Shown here piece after piece: positions 7,310-15,321 of a stretch of 19,191 nucleotides of DNA (its first letter is position 1; every line of letters begins with the position of its first letter). The notes beneath the pieces were generated by a model. It searched no databases. It saw nothing but the letters and a program-made list of their open reading frames with translations, and was not told the origin of the DNA. The position numbers and the translations under genes were made by a program. Source of the DNA: JANWHF01 sp036276235 (GTDB lineage: Bacteria; Planctomycetota; Phycisphaerae; Tepidisphaerales; Tepidisphaeraceae); NCBI GenBank assembly GCA_036276235.1, contig DATBDZ010000369.1, forward strand, positions 1 to 19,191, written 5' to 3'.

Positions 7310-7688
7310 CCGGGCACGGGCGGCTCGCACGTGGGCTTGCCGTAATTGGCAACGGTTGGCCGCGACGGGCCAACAACTGGTTGGAGTTGGCTGTTTCCAT
7401 CAACTGTCATGCTGAAGTGGCCATTTGGGATCGACTTACCCTCGAAGCACGAAAGCGGCGGGCAGTGCCCGCCCTACGGGCGAATGCGGCGCGTAGGGCG
7501 GGCACTGCCCGCCGCATTTTCTCAAAGCCATGGCTGGATTGGTCGCATGGCAACTGCGATATGTCGTCGACAGCAGCGATGTGATGCTTAAAATGAGTGC
7601 GGAAAGCAGGGCGGTGTGCTGAAGTTCGAGCTGGCTCGGCGGAGCCGGATTTGGGAAAGCGATCAGCTCGCGACCCTGGCTCGAAGGA
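7310..7688. other. Intergenic region with hairpin and start of a decayed paralogue
   Basis: About 380 bases with no intact gene. The left part (7310-7454) shows nothing firm. A perfect 23-bp inverted repeat occupies 7455-7515. From about 7557 the sequence aligns with the middle of the two preceding membrane-protein genes (see the pseudogene entry). Confidence 0.6.
7455..7515. repeat. Perfect 23-bp inverted repeat (REP-like; possible terminator)
   Basis: Arms 7455-7477 and 7493-7515 are exact reverse complements, built around GGCGGGCAGTGCCCGCC and ending CTAC/GTAG, with a 15-base loop. ATTTT follows the right arm on the plus strand, so it could end transcription of the 5039-7309 operon. The arm itself contains the smaller palindrome GGGCAGTGCCC. 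It lies just before the paralogue remnant that has lost its 5' part, so insertion of this element could mark the break. Confidence 0.8.
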
Positions 7689-7905
7689 GTGTGTCGCTTG
7701 GAGAATGAGCCAATGGGCAGCTTCGAAAAGGAAGCAATCGTGCAGGAGCACCTCGTCCGGGAAGTGCCCAGCGGTTTTGCGCGGGGCGGTGGGTCGTCAG
7801 CGGACCGGAACATCGGCGATGCACCCATCCGTCGATTTTCTTACCTGCGTCGCTTTGTGCAGTTCCCGATCTGGATCATCGCGATTCATTGTCCGGTCTT
7901 AGTGT
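7557..7905 (+). pseudogene. Frameshifted remnant of a third zinc-ribbon membrane paralogue
   Basis: Three reading-frame pieces align in order with the middle and second helix of the genes at 6073 and 6704. RYVVDSSDVMLKMSAES matches RYVVGRDDVTLYISAN. After a one-base loss, VLKFELARRSRIWESDQLATL matches ILRLAIGRRAATWDSEELATL. After a two-base loss, LEGVCRLENEPMGSFEKEAIV matches LEGMRRFEHVPMKTFEWEATV. It then continues to VQFPIWIIAI, matching LHLPIWPIAI and VPFWPLAI. The first helix and the zinc ribbon are missing. The last piece is in the same frame as the downstream PSCyt-PSD1 gene, which reads straight through it. The similarity is judged by eye but holds over roughly 110 codons. Confidence 0.7.
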
Positions 7906-10853
7906 TGATATGGGTTCTGTTGGCCGCGCCGTCGGCGCGGGCCGCCGTCGATTTTAATCGTGATGTTCGTCCCATTCTTGCCGGCAACTGCCTCAAGTGT
8001 CATGGCCTTGATGAATCGGCGCGAAAGTCGAAGCTGCGGCTCGATCTTCGCGAGACGGCTACCGGCCCGGCAAAATCCGGCAAAGCTGCGATCGTTTCCG
8101 GCAAGCCCGATGAGAGCGAGTTGGTGCGGCGCATCACCTCATCCGATCCCGATGTCGTGATGCCGCCGGCATCGACGCATGTTGTGCTTTCCACTTCACA
8201 GAAGGAATTGCTGCGGCAATGGGTTGCCGAGGGGGCGCCGTATGCGGCGCATTGGGCGTTTGTCGCGCCAAAGCAGGCGGCGCTGCCAGCCGTGCGGCAG
8301 GCCGATTGGCCGCGCAATCCGCTTGATTATTTTGTGCTGGCCAATCTCGAATCGCAGTCGCTGCAACCTTCGCCGCCGGCGGATCGATACACGCTGATTC
8401 GCCGGCTCTACTTGGATCTGATCGGCCTTCCGCCGACGCCGCGGCAGGCGGATGATTTTGCGAACGATGCGTCGCCCGATGCTTACGAGAAGCTCGTCGA
8501 TCAATTGTTGGCCAGCCCGCGCTATGGTGAGCGCTGGGCGCGGCGATGGCTCGATCTGGCGCGATACGCCGACACGAACGGCTTTGAAAAAGATCGCCCG
8601 CGCACGATCTGGCCGTGGCGTGATTGGGTGATAAACGCGCTTAATGCGGATATGCCGTTCGATCAATTCACGATCGAGCAGCTCGCCGGCGACATGCTGC
8701 CCAACGCCACGCAGAGCCAGAAGATCGCCACCGGGTTTCATCGCAACACGATGCTCAACGAAGAGGGAGGCATCGATCCGCTGGAATATCGCTTCTACTC
8801 CTCGATCGATCGCATCAACACCACCGGCACCACATGGCTCGGCCTCACCGTCGGCTGCGCGCAGTGCCACACCCACAAATACGATCCGATCACGCAGAAG
8901 GAGTATTACAGCCTGCTGGCGTTTTTGGATAACGCGGATGAGCCGCAGCTTGAGATTCCTGCTTCAGATATCGAATCGCGCCGGCACGACGTGGAAGCCA
9001 AAGTCGCGGCGCTGACGACGGCGCTCCCCGACAAATTCCCCGGCGGCGCGACAGCGCTTGCGCAGGCATTTGACGCGTGGGAAAATCAGGCCTCGGCGCG
9101 TGCCGTACATTGGACGCCGCTGCATCCGCGCAGCGTGCAAAGCAGCAAGCCGTATCTGACGGTGCTGCCGGATGATTCGATCCTCGCCGGCGGCGATATC
9201 GCCAAGACCGTGACGTACGATCTCACGTTCGATGCACCCGCCGGCGCGAAGGCGATTCGTCTTGATGTCCTGCCGGATGATTCGCTTCCCGGCCACGGGC
9301 CTGGGCTGGTGTTTTACGAGCTTGAGCGAGGAGACTTTTTCCTCAGCGAGCTTTCCGTCAAATCCGACGCGACGTCGATCAAGCTTGAGAAGGCGTCGCA
9401 AACATTCGGCTCACCGGCGAAAGATGCCATCGACGGCGATCCTTTGACCGGCTGGCGTGTGACGGGTGGCACCGGTAAGCCGCACGCCGCGGTCTTTTGC
9501 TTCGAGTCTCCGCTGAGCGAGGCACGTCCGTTGAGCATCCACATGCTCTTCGAGCGCTACGCCGCCGCTCCGCTGGGACGATTCCGTTTTTCCGTGACGA
9601 CGGAATCTCATGCGGCGGAGCCGCAGGCGCTGCCTATAGAGATCGAAGCGATTCTGTGTGTTTTGCCTGCCGATCGAAGCAACGAACAACGCCATCAGCT
9701 TTTCGATTATTTCCTGAGCATCGCCCCGCAGCTTGCGACAGCCCGCAAACCGATCGATGCGCTTCGGGCGACGATGCCCGCGCCGCTCACGACGCTGGTT
9801 CTCCGGGAACGTCCACCCGGCCATGCCCGCGAAACGTACGTGCATCATCGCGGCGAATATCTCTCAGCGACCGATCGCGTGGAGCCGGGGATCCCGGCGT
9901 TTTTGCCGCAGCTTCCGCCCGGTGCGACGGCCAATCGCCTGGCCTTCGCGCGCTGGCTGGTGTCGCCGCGGAATCCGCTGACTGCGCGCGTGCAGATGAA
10001 TCGGCAATGGGCCGCATTCTTCGGCCGCGGGATCGTGAGAACGGTTCAGGATTTTGGCTATCAGGGAGAGCCGCCTTCGGATCAGGCGCTGCTGGATTGG
10101 CTGGCGGTTGAGTTCATGAAGCAGGGATGGTCGCTAAAGAAGCTGGATCGTCTGATCGTCACCAGCGCCGCGTATCGCCAAAGCTCGCGCGTCACGTCCG
10201 ATCTTCTGGCGCGCGATCCGCAAAATGTTCTGCTGTCGCGCGGCCCGCGATTTCGGCTGGAGGCGGAGATGATCCGCGACGGCGCGCTCGCCTCATCCGG
10301 CCTGCTCTCGGGAAAGATCGGCGGCCCCAGTGTCTTCCCGCCGCAACGGGCTTCCATCACTACCGAAGGCGCCTATGGCGCGCTCCAGTGGAACACGAGC
10401 ATCGGCGAAGATCGCTGTCGCCGCAGCCTCTACACGTTCTCCAAGCGCACGGCGCCGTTTGCGCTCTACAACACCTTCGACGCCCCCAGCGGCGAGGCCT
10501 GCATCGCCCGCCGCGATGTCTCGAATAATCCGCTGCAGGCGCTGTCGCTGCTGAACGACGCGGTCTTCATCGAGCCCGCGCAGGCGATGGGGAAAATGCT
10601 CGCGGAATCACACGATCCTGATGACGTTCGCGCGACACAGATCTTCCGGCGATTTCTCATTCGCCCGCCGGATGCGGAGGAGCTCGCGATGCTGAGCGGC
10701 TACGCCGCCAAGGAGCGAGCGCGATTTAACGCCGATCAGGAAGCCGCGATAAAGGTTGCAGGAAAAGACGCCGGCGATGTCGTCGAGCGCGCGGTGTGGA
10801 CAACCGTCGCCCGTGCGGTGATGAATCTTGATGAAACCGTGACGAAAGATTGA
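7689..10853 (+). CDS. PSCyt1-DUF1549-DUF1553 (PSD1) exported c-type cytochrome-like protein
   Basis: Up to 1054 residues. Seen, numbered from 7689: membrane segment or signal (about 57-86, VQFPIWIIAIHCPVLVL to PSARA); a planctomycete cytochrome C domain with heme motif CLKCH at 101-105 (DFNRDVRPILAGN before it); DUF1549 from about 215 (NPLDYFVLANLES, RRLYLDLIGLPPTP, RWARRWLDLARYADTNGF, GCAQCHTHKYDPI); a beta-rich middle region; and DUF1553 from about 750 (RLAFARWLVSPRNPLTARV, NRQWAAFFGRGIV, FDAPSGEACIARRDVSNNPLQAL). Known: the family is abundant in planctomycetes and its substrate is unestablished. The start is uncertain: GTG 7689; ATG 7713 with GGAG nine bases upstream; or GTG 7857, which begins directly at the signal segment. 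Residues before about 68 appear derived from the decayed paralogue. One base separates the stop from the DUF1501 gene. Confidence 0.9.
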   Translation: MCRLENEPMGSFEKEAIVQEHLVREVPSGFARGGGSSADRNIGDAPIRRFSYLRRFVQFPIWIIAIHCPVLVLIWVLLAAPSARAAVDFNRDVRPILAGNCLKCHGLDESARKSKLRLDLRETATGPAKSGKAAIVSGKPDESELVRRITSSDPDVVMPPASTHVVLSTSQKELLRQWVAEGAPYAAHWAFVAPKQAALPAVRQADWPRNPLDYFVLANLESQSLQPSPPADRYTLIRRLYLDLIGLPPTPRQADDFANDASPDAYEKLVDQLLASPRYGERWARRWLDLARYADTNGFEKDRPRTIWPWRDWVINALNADMPFDQFTIEQLAGDMLPNATQSQKIATGFHRNTMLNEEGGIDPLEYRFYSSIDRINTTGTTWLGLTVGCAQCHTHKYDPITQKEYYSLLAFLDNADEPQLEIPASDIESRRHDVEAKVAALTTALPDKFPGGATALAQAFDAWENQASARAVHWTPLHPRSVQSSKPYLTVLPDDSILAGGDIAKTVTYDLTFDAPAGAKAIRLDVLPDDSLPGHGPGLVFYELERGDFFLSELSVKSDATSIKLEKASQTFGSPAKDAIDGDPLTGWRVTGGTGKPHAAVFCFESPLSEARPLSIHMLFERYAAAPLGRFRFSVTTESHAAEPQALPIEIEAILCVLPADRSNEQRHQLFDYFLSIAPQLATARKPIDALRATMPAPLTTLVLRERPPGHARETYVHHRGEYLSATDRVEPGIPAFLPQLPPGATANRLAFARWLVSPRNPLTARVQMNRQWAAFFGRGIVRTVQDFGYQGEPPSDQALLDWLAVEFMKQGWSLKKLDRLIVTSAAYRQSSRVTSDLLARDPQNVLLSRGPRFRLEAEMIRDGALASSGLLSGKIGGPSVFPPQRASITTEGAYGALQWNTSIGEDRCRRSLYTFSKRTAPFALYNTFDAPSGEACIARRDVSNNPLQALSLLNDAVFIEPAQAMGKMLAESHDPDDVRATQIFRRFLIRPPDAEELAMLSGYAAKERARFNADQEAAIKVAGKDAGDVVERAVWTTVARAVMNLDETVTKD

Positions 10854-10854
10854 T

Positions 10855-12303
10855 ATGACCCCTTTGCAGCACCATTGCCTGAACATCACCCGCCGCCATT
10901 TCTTCCGTGAATGCGGCGTCGGCGTCGGGAAGATCGCGCTGGCGTCGCTGCTTGCCGAGGGGTTCGCTTCGCGCGCCGGCGGCGCATCAACCGCCGCGCC
11001 GGCGAATCCGCTGCTTCCGCGTCCGGGGCATTTTCCCGCGAAAGCCAAGCGCGTCATCCATCTGTTCATGGCGGGCGCGCCCAGTCAGCTCGATCTGTTC
11101 GATTACAAGCCGCAGCTTGCAAAGCTGGCAGGCCAGCCGCTTCCTCCGTCGGTGATCGGCGGGCAGCGTTACGCCTTCATCCGGCCTGATGCCGCCGTGC
11201 TGGGGCCGCAATTCAAATTCGCCAAATATGGCCAAAGCGGCGCGGAGCTTTCGGAGATGCTGCCGCATCTGGCCGAGATCGTCGATGACATCTGCCTGAT
11301 CAAAAGCGTTCACACCGATCAGTTCAATCACGCGCCAGCACAAATCCTTTTCAACACCGGCTTCCAGCAGCCGGGCCGGCCGAGCATCGGCTCGTGGGTG
11401 ACGTACGGCCTCGGTGCCGAGACGCAGGATCTTCCGGCGTTTGTCGTCATGTCCACCGGCGCGGGAATATCCGGCGGTGCCGCCAACTGGTCGAGCGGCT
11501 TTCTGCCGACGCTGTATGCCGGCGTACGTTTCCGCAATCAGGGCGACGCGATTCTCGATGTCTCCAGCCCCGACGGCATCGATCCGGCGATGCAGCGCGA
11601 TACGTTTGATCTGCTGGGGAAGATGAACCGCCGCCGGCTCGATCTGGTCGGCGATCCGGAAATCGCCACCCGCATCAGCCAATACGAGATGGCGTTCCGC
11701 CTGCAGACTTCCGCGCCGGAATTGATGGACCTGAAAAGCGAAAGCAAAGCGACGCTCGATCTGTACGGCTGCGACCCGGGTAAGCCGTCGTTTGCCCGCG
11801 CGTGTTTGCTCGCCCGCCGCATGATCGAGCGCGGCGTGCGCTTCGTGAACATCTACCACGAAGGATGGGACGCCCATTCCGACGTCGTCGGCAATCACAA
11901 AACCCATTGCCGCGAAACCGACCGCGCCTCGGCGGCCCTCGTGAAAGACCTCAAGCAGCGCGGCCTGCTCGATGACACGCTGGTGATCTGGGGCGGCGAA
12001 TTCGGCCGCACCCCGATGGTCGAAAACAACCCCGTCCTCAAGCGCAGCCTCGGCCGCGATCATCACCCGCAGGCCTTCACAGTCTGGCTAGCCGGCGGCG
12101 GCGTCAAACCCGGCCTCATTTACGGCGCAACGGATGATCTCGGCTTCCACATCGCGGAAAACCCGGTGCATATCTACGATCTGCAAGCGACGATTCTTCA
12201 CTTGCTCGGCTTGGATCACGAGCGGCTGACGTACCGCTTTCAAGGAAGAGATTTCCGGCTGACAGATGTGCATGGGAATGTGGTGACGCCGCTGCTGGCT
12301 TGA
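10855..12303 (+). CDS. Tat-exported DUF1501 family protein, partner of the PSD1 protein
   Basis: A 482-residue protein. Seen: a twin-arginine leader (TRRHFFRECGVGVGKIALASLLAEG, RR at 13-14), an early KRVIHLFMAGAPSQLDLFDYKP motif, and near residue 330 NIYHEGWDAHSDVVGNHKTH, then VIWGGEFGRTPMVENN and GRDHHPQAFTVWLAGGGVK. Those His/Asp/Glu-rich blocks resemble metal-binding sites of the alkaline-phosphatase superfamily. Only one base separates it from the PSD1 gene, a typical planctomycete two-gene unit. It is more like the sulfatase-type DUF1501 branch than the protein at 549-1832, and the two align only loosely, so they are different subfamilies rather than recent duplicates. No strong ribosome site is seen, consistent with translational coupling. 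Confidence 0.9.
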   Translation: MTPLQHHCLNITRRHFFRECGVGVGKIALASLLAEGFASRAGGASTAAPANPLLPRPGHFPAKAKRVIHLFMAGAPSQLDLFDYKPQLAKLAGQPLPPSVIGGQRYAFIRPDAAVLGPQFKFAKYGQSGAELSEMLPHLAEIVDDICLIKSVHTDQFNHAPAQILFNTGFQQPGRPSIGSWVTYGLGAETQDLPAFVVMSTGAGISGGAANWSSGFLPTLYAGVRFRNQGDAILDVSSPDGIDPAMQRDTFDLLGKMNRRRLDLVGDPEIATRISQYEMAFRLQTSAPELMDLKSESKATLDLYGCDPGKPSFARACLLARRMIERGVRFVNIYHEGWDAHSDVVGNHKTHCRETDRASAALVKDLKQRGLLDDTLVIWGGEFGRTPMVENNPVLKRSLGRDHHPQAFTVWLAGGGVKPGLIYGATDDLGFHIAENPVHIYDLQATILHLLGLDHERLTYRFQGRDFRLTDVHGNVVTPLLA

Positions 12304-12319
12304 TCGCGAGCTCGCGTAA

Positions 12320-12337
12320 TATAATTCGTGCTACAAT
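12320..12337 (+). promoter_or_regulatory. Candidate -10 boxes before the second toxin-antitoxin pair
   Basis: TATAAT (12320-12325) and TACAAT (12332-12337) lie in a short AT-rich island just after the DUF1501 stop and 27-44 bases before the antitoxin ATG. No -35 sits at correct spacing from either box (TTGATC at 12300 is only 14 bases from the first). Autoregulated toxin-antitoxin pairs normally have their own promoter here, which is the main support. Confidence 0.3.
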
Positions 12338-12363
12338 AGACAGTGGCTTTCAACAGGTGCTTT

Positions 12364-12624
12364 ATGTCACTCACAATTACCCTTCCGCCGGAAGCCGAAG
12401 CGAAGCTCAAGATGCGCGCAGCGGCAGCCGGCGAGGACCTTCCATCCTACGTCTCGAAACTTGTGACGCACTTTGCCGAGCCGCCCACGTCGCTCGATGA
12501 ATTAAGCGGCCCGATATACAGGAATTTCCTCGCAAGCGGAATGACCGAGGATGAATTGGGCGAAGAGTTGGAGCGTGCAAAGCACGAGATGCGAGCCGAA
12601 CGACGAGCCCGCCATTCTTCATGA
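12364..12624 (+). CDS. Antitoxin of the second PIN toxin pair
   Basis: An 86-residue protein starting MSLTITLPPEAEAKLKMRAAAAG. Seen: beta strand plus helix at the N-terminus (residues 1-40), like that of the antitoxin at 232-513 (MSLIVSLSPDLEEKLRREA), then a linker and an acidic/basic C-terminal helix (MTEDELGEELERAKHEMRAERRAR). Start: the ATG at 12364 is chosen because MSL begins the DNA-binding strand, with a modest AGGTG upstream; an in-frame ATG at 12343 would add seven residues. Its stop overlaps the toxin start (ATGA at 12621). Inference: ribbon-helix-helix-type repressor and antidote. Confidence 0.75.
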   Translation: MSLTITLPPEAEAKLKMRAAAAGEDLPSYVSKLVTHFAEPPTSLDELSGPIYRNFLASGMTEDELGEELERAKHEMRAERRARHSS

Positions 12625-13091
12625 CGCTCAGCGACTCGACAAACGTTGTCTTCGATTGCAACGTGTTCGCTCAGGCACTCATCAGCCCGAGAGGGCCGGC
12701 TGCCGCCTGCGTCGCACACGCCCAGCTCGGACGGCTCGTGCTCTTTGTCAGTGATTACGTCCTTCAGGAAATCAGGGAACTCCCGCAAAAGCTCAAGCCA
12801 CAGCTAGGCGTCAGCCCAGAACTCATCGAGCGATTTATCCAGGACATCGCGAAGTACGCTCGCGTGGTCGACGATGTGCCAAACGTATACACACACCCGC
12901 ACGACCCGGACGATTCCCACTACGTAAACCTGGCGGTCGCGACCGAGTCACAGCTGATTGTCAGCCGCGACCGGCATCTCCTCAACTTGATGGACACCGC
13001 ACGGCCCGAAGGGAAGGAATTCAAAAAGCTGTTCCCTGCCCTGACCGTGCTGACGCCCGATGTCTTCGCGAACCAGCTTCGGGCCGGATGA
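12621..13091 (+). CDS. PIN-domain toxin (COG1569-like putative RNase)
   Basis: A 156-residue protein, full length for the family. Seen: NVVFDCNVFAQALIS with Asp12 and Asn14, VLQEI with Glu50, HDPDDSHYVNLAVATESQLIVSRDRHLLNL with Asp98 and Asp117; these are the four acidic positions of PIN nucleases, so it should be active. The DPDDxxYxxLAxxxxxxxIVSxDxHLL pattern is typical of the PIN_3/COG1569 group. It overlaps the antitoxin by four bases. This group differs from the VapC-like toxin at the left edge, so the window carries two separate modules rather than a duplication. Confidence 0.88.
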   Translation: MTLSDSTNVVFDCNVFAQALISPRGPAAACVAHAQLGRLVLFVSDYVLQEIRELPQKLKPQLGVSPELIERFIQDIAKYARVVDDVPNVYTHPHDPDDSHYVNLAVATESQLIVSRDRHLLNLMDTARPEGKEFKKLFPALTVLTPDVFANQLRAG

Positions 13092-13171
13092 ATAGAAACG
13101 TGGTTTGGCGCAGACCCAGTGCTGCGAGTCCCGCAGTCCATGTGAACCTGTGACCTCATACTGAAATACAA

Positions 13172-13203
13172 ACGGGAGGACCGGCTTTCGCCGATCCTCC
13201 CGT
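13172..13203 (-). terminator. Intrinsic terminator of the calpain-like gene, between convergent genes
   Basis: ACGGGAGGACCGGC (13172-13185) pairs with GCCGATCCTCCCGT (13190-13203), 13 of 14 positions, around a TTTC loop. On the minus strand the stem is followed by TTTGTATTTC, a fair U-rich tail. On the plus strand no T run follows, so it acts best for the minus-strand gene, whose stop lies 40 bases upstream of it. Confidence 0.7.
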
Positions 13204-13242
13204 CGCATTCACCGCATTTCCCCTTCTCTTCGCAGCGTGGCA

Positions 13243-14280
13243 TTACATCGCCGCCGTCACGAACTCGTCGAGCTGGGGCAGGACCGCGCTGGCGTTCACC
13301 CAGATGTATCCGTCGTTGGTCCAGTCATAGTTGGCCGACGCGGTAAAGTTGGGGTTGTAGCCCCACGGGTTTCGGAGTTCGATCTGTTGAACGCCATTGT
13401 ACACGCGAGCGGAGATCACCGAGTATTCGTGCTCGCCGACCAGCGGGCCCCAGCTGCTGTTGCGGGTGCCAACGGTCATGCTGGTGTTGAAGACCAGGCC
13501 CCACACCACGTCGTTAAACAAGTCCTGCCCCGTATGAACCTGCGGCAACAGGTCCGACGGCGTTCCACCCAGATCCTTCATCGATTCCATGGCTGAGCCG
13601 CCGGCGATCGTGCTGTAGGCGGGCGCGCTGCTGCGATCGCGGAAATAGGTGAATGCCTTCTCCATGATCGCAACCCACGTGCAGCCGCCCTGGCCAAGCT
13701 TGGCGTATTCGAGGCTGCCGTACTTATTTTCCGGCAGCTTGCCGTCGACGTGCTCATCGATCATCGCCGTTGGGCTGGTGTGGAAGTACACATCATACGT
13801 TCCATCAGCGCGCTCAAAAATTGACGACTCGATGCGATAGGGATCGGTCTTCGCCACTTCGGCGAGCGTCGCGAGGAACCAGCAGTCGCCGACCTGTCCC
13901 TGCGCCACGTCCTTGGGGCTGGGGACGCCGCCGTTAAAGAGCGGATTGCTGGAGAAGTTGTGCCACTGCGTCACATCCCAGTTGGTCTTCGGCTCAACGA
14001 AGACCGTGGTCGTCACCGACTTGATAGTCGGCGGCGGCAGGACGACCGCAGTCCTGACCAGCGTCAGCGTCGAGAGCGTCCCATTGCTGGCGCCATGATT
14101 TGTATTCGCATGGCTCTTGTTGGCATGAACAGTCGCCTGTTGAACATCCGCCGGCAAAAACGCCGGAACGTGCGGCACACTCGCCGACATCATCTGCCGA
14201 TTCTCCAAAGCCTCGATCGGCTGCACAAACGCGTTGGTCTTGTGGGTCGTGGTCACGGTATTGTTCTTGGCGATGCTCAT
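13243..14280 (-). CDS. Calpain-family (C2) cysteine protease with LEPR-XLL-like N-terminus
   Basis: A 345-residue protein. Seen: calpain active-site motifs in order: AQGQVGDCWFLATLAEV (oxyanion Gln129, nucleophile Cys133), VAIMEKAF, GEHEYSVISARV (His284) and LRNPWGYN (Asn304), so the Cys-His-Asn triad is complete. Residues 22-33 (IEALENRQMMSA) resemble the LEPR-XLL motif at the N-terminus of many planctomycete surface proteins. A Thr/His/Asn-rich linker (about 34-100) separates it from the catalytic core, and the protein ends right after the catalytic domain, without C2 or EF-hand domains. Start: ATG at 14280 with AGGAG about eight bases upstream. Inference: exported or surface-associated endopeptidase; substrate unknown. 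Confidence 0.9.
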   Translation of the reverse strand: MSIAKNNTVTTTHKTNAFVQPIEALENRQMMSASVPHVPAFLPADVQQATVHANKSHANTNHGASNGTLSTLTLVRTAVVLPPPTIKSVTTTVFVEPKTNWDVTQWHNFSSNPLFNGGVPSPKDVAQGQVGDCWFLATLAEVAKTDPYRIESSIFERADGTYDVYFHTSPTAMIDEHVDGKLPENKYGSLEYAKLGQGGCTWVAIMEKAFTYFRDRSSAPAYSTIAGGSAMESMKDLGGTPSDLLPQVHTGQDLFNDVVWGLVFNTSMTVGTRNSSWGPLVGEHEYSVISARVYNGVQQIELRNPWGYNPNFTASANYDWTNDGYIWVNASAVLPQLDEFVTAAM

Positions 14281-14642
14281 CGGAAAACTCCTGTTCGTGT
14301 TCGCGTCCGCTCACCATTAACAGCGGTGAGCCAATTGACGGGGATCATGCTAGTGGCAGGAATTTGCCGGAGAAATTACAAAGGAACGCCTGGATTCAAC
14401 TGCCGTCTGGCATCAGGCGGGATAAGGGGTTATGGAAATTGATCGGGCCCATGGCGGGCTTTGAGGAGCGGGAATGGGGCGATCCCAAATGGCCTGAATG
14501 AGTTGTTAGTTGCTGGTGGCTAGTTGCGGACGGAGGAGGAATAAGCTGTCGGTTGCTGTCTGACTTCAAGGACGGGAAACCCAATCTCCAAGCCCAACTG
14601 ACAACTGACAACGAGCAGCTGGGAACTTATTCGCATTGGCAA
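14281..14642. other. Intergenic region between the calpain-like and 173-residue genes
   Basis: About 360 bases without a credible gene. The left part carries the ribosome site and presumably the promoter of the calpain-like gene (minus strand). The right part (14503-14657) is the heptamer-period repeat described separately, which touches the 3' end of the gene at 14643. Confidence 0.6.
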
Positions 14643-14657
14643 TTAGCAACTAATTGC
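14503..14657. repeat. Degenerate heptamer-period inverted repeat
   Basis: Seven-base units are visible in three blocks: TTGTTAG, TTGCTGG, TGGCTAG, TTGCGGA (14503-14530); AACTGAC, AACTGAC, AACGAGC, AGCTGGG (14596-14623); and ATTGGCA, ATTAGCA around 14635-14648. TTAGTTGCT (14506-14514) pairs with AGCAACTAA (14644-14652). It shares AATAAGCTGTC and AACTTATTCG with the hairpin at 1843-1939, so the two look like members of one family, this one older and more diverged. Confidence 0.65.
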
Positions 14658-15164
14658 TTCCAGGAATTGCAACAGTGTCTTGCGAACCGACTCGACCGTG
14701 TACGGATCCTCGGGATGAGGTGCGGATCCTTCCGTCTCAAAGTGGGGCCTCTCCCCCGTCGCCCGTCCCCACTCAACGTCCGCCTCCCGCACGAGCTCCT
14801 TCAGGCGGTAATCTGAGTCGAGCGTTCGCTTGATACACGCCGCCAGGACGATCAACGGTTGCTCAAGGTTGTTCAGGAGAAGATCGCTGCCGCAGAATTG
14901 CCGCAGCAGGACAGTTCGAAGCGCGCCGGGCGAATCGTCGAGGTGGCGTGCGAGGTATTCCCCGATTTCCGCTTCCGCCTGACGGTGCCGCGTGACCGGC
15001 GATTCGCCTTTCATCGCCCCCGGCCCGGCGAGCCGCCCGATTGCCTCGCTGAGCGAGAACTTGCGTTCCTTGCGGATCTCGCGCTCAAGTGCGGTATCTG
15101 CCTGTGAACGAGGTTTGTCGGGGTTGTCGTGCATATTGATCGAGCGGGTGGAAGCTAACATCAT
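14643..15164 (-). CDS. Conserved-looking cytosolic protein of unknown function
   Basis: A 173-residue soluble protein without signal peptide or membrane segment. Seen: a highly charged N-terminal helix (ALEREIRKERKFSLSEAIGR), a compact Gly/Pro motif LAGPGAMKGESPVTRHRQAE, a middle FCGSDLLLNNLEQPLIVLAACIKR, and LDSDYRLKELVREADVEWGR followed by an acidic/Pro tail ending in a short helix. The motif-like texture suggests a real conserved family, but I cannot name it. The start is uncertain: ATG 15164 with AGG close upstream, or ATG 15134 (MHDNPDKPRSQ), ten codons later. The last bases overlap the heptamer repeat at 14503-14657, so the C-terminal few residues may derive from it. Confidence 0.7.
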   Translation of the reverse strand: MMLASTRSINMHDNPDKPRSQADTALEREIRKERKFSLSEAIGRLAGPGAMKGESPVTRHRQAEAEIGEYLARHLDDSPGALRTVLLRQFCGSDLLLNNLEQPLIVLAACIKRTLDSDYRLKELVREADVEWGRATGERPHFETEGSAPHPEDPYTVESVRKTLLQFLEAISC

Positions 15165-15321
15165 ACCTGGACTGGGCTAGATTCCACCAACGAAAAACGC
15201 CCGATCGCGCCTTTCCGGGATGCTCATGGAGCGCTTGGAGGTTACTTATTGAATCGATCGAGGTGCATCGGTGCGTCATCGTGCGCGTTATGACAATTGA
15301 GATGGACGGAGGGTGCTCACT

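Noticed and set aside
7380..7454. Possible additional fragment of the membrane paralogue family (VAIWDRLTLEARKRR resembling WDSEELATLYLEGMRR)
   Set aside because: The match covers too few residues to distinguish from chance, and the flanks do not align.
10987..12066. 359-codon open frame on the minus strand opposite the second DUF1501 gene
   Set aside because: The plus-strand frame has a Tat leader and DUF1501 motifs. The antisense product has no recognisable domain and is a codon-bias artefact.
12364..13091. Second toxin-antitoxin pair considered as a duplicate of the one at 1-513
   Set aside because: The antitoxins share only the general MSLxxxLxP start and the PIN proteins have different motif spacing, so they are separate lineages.
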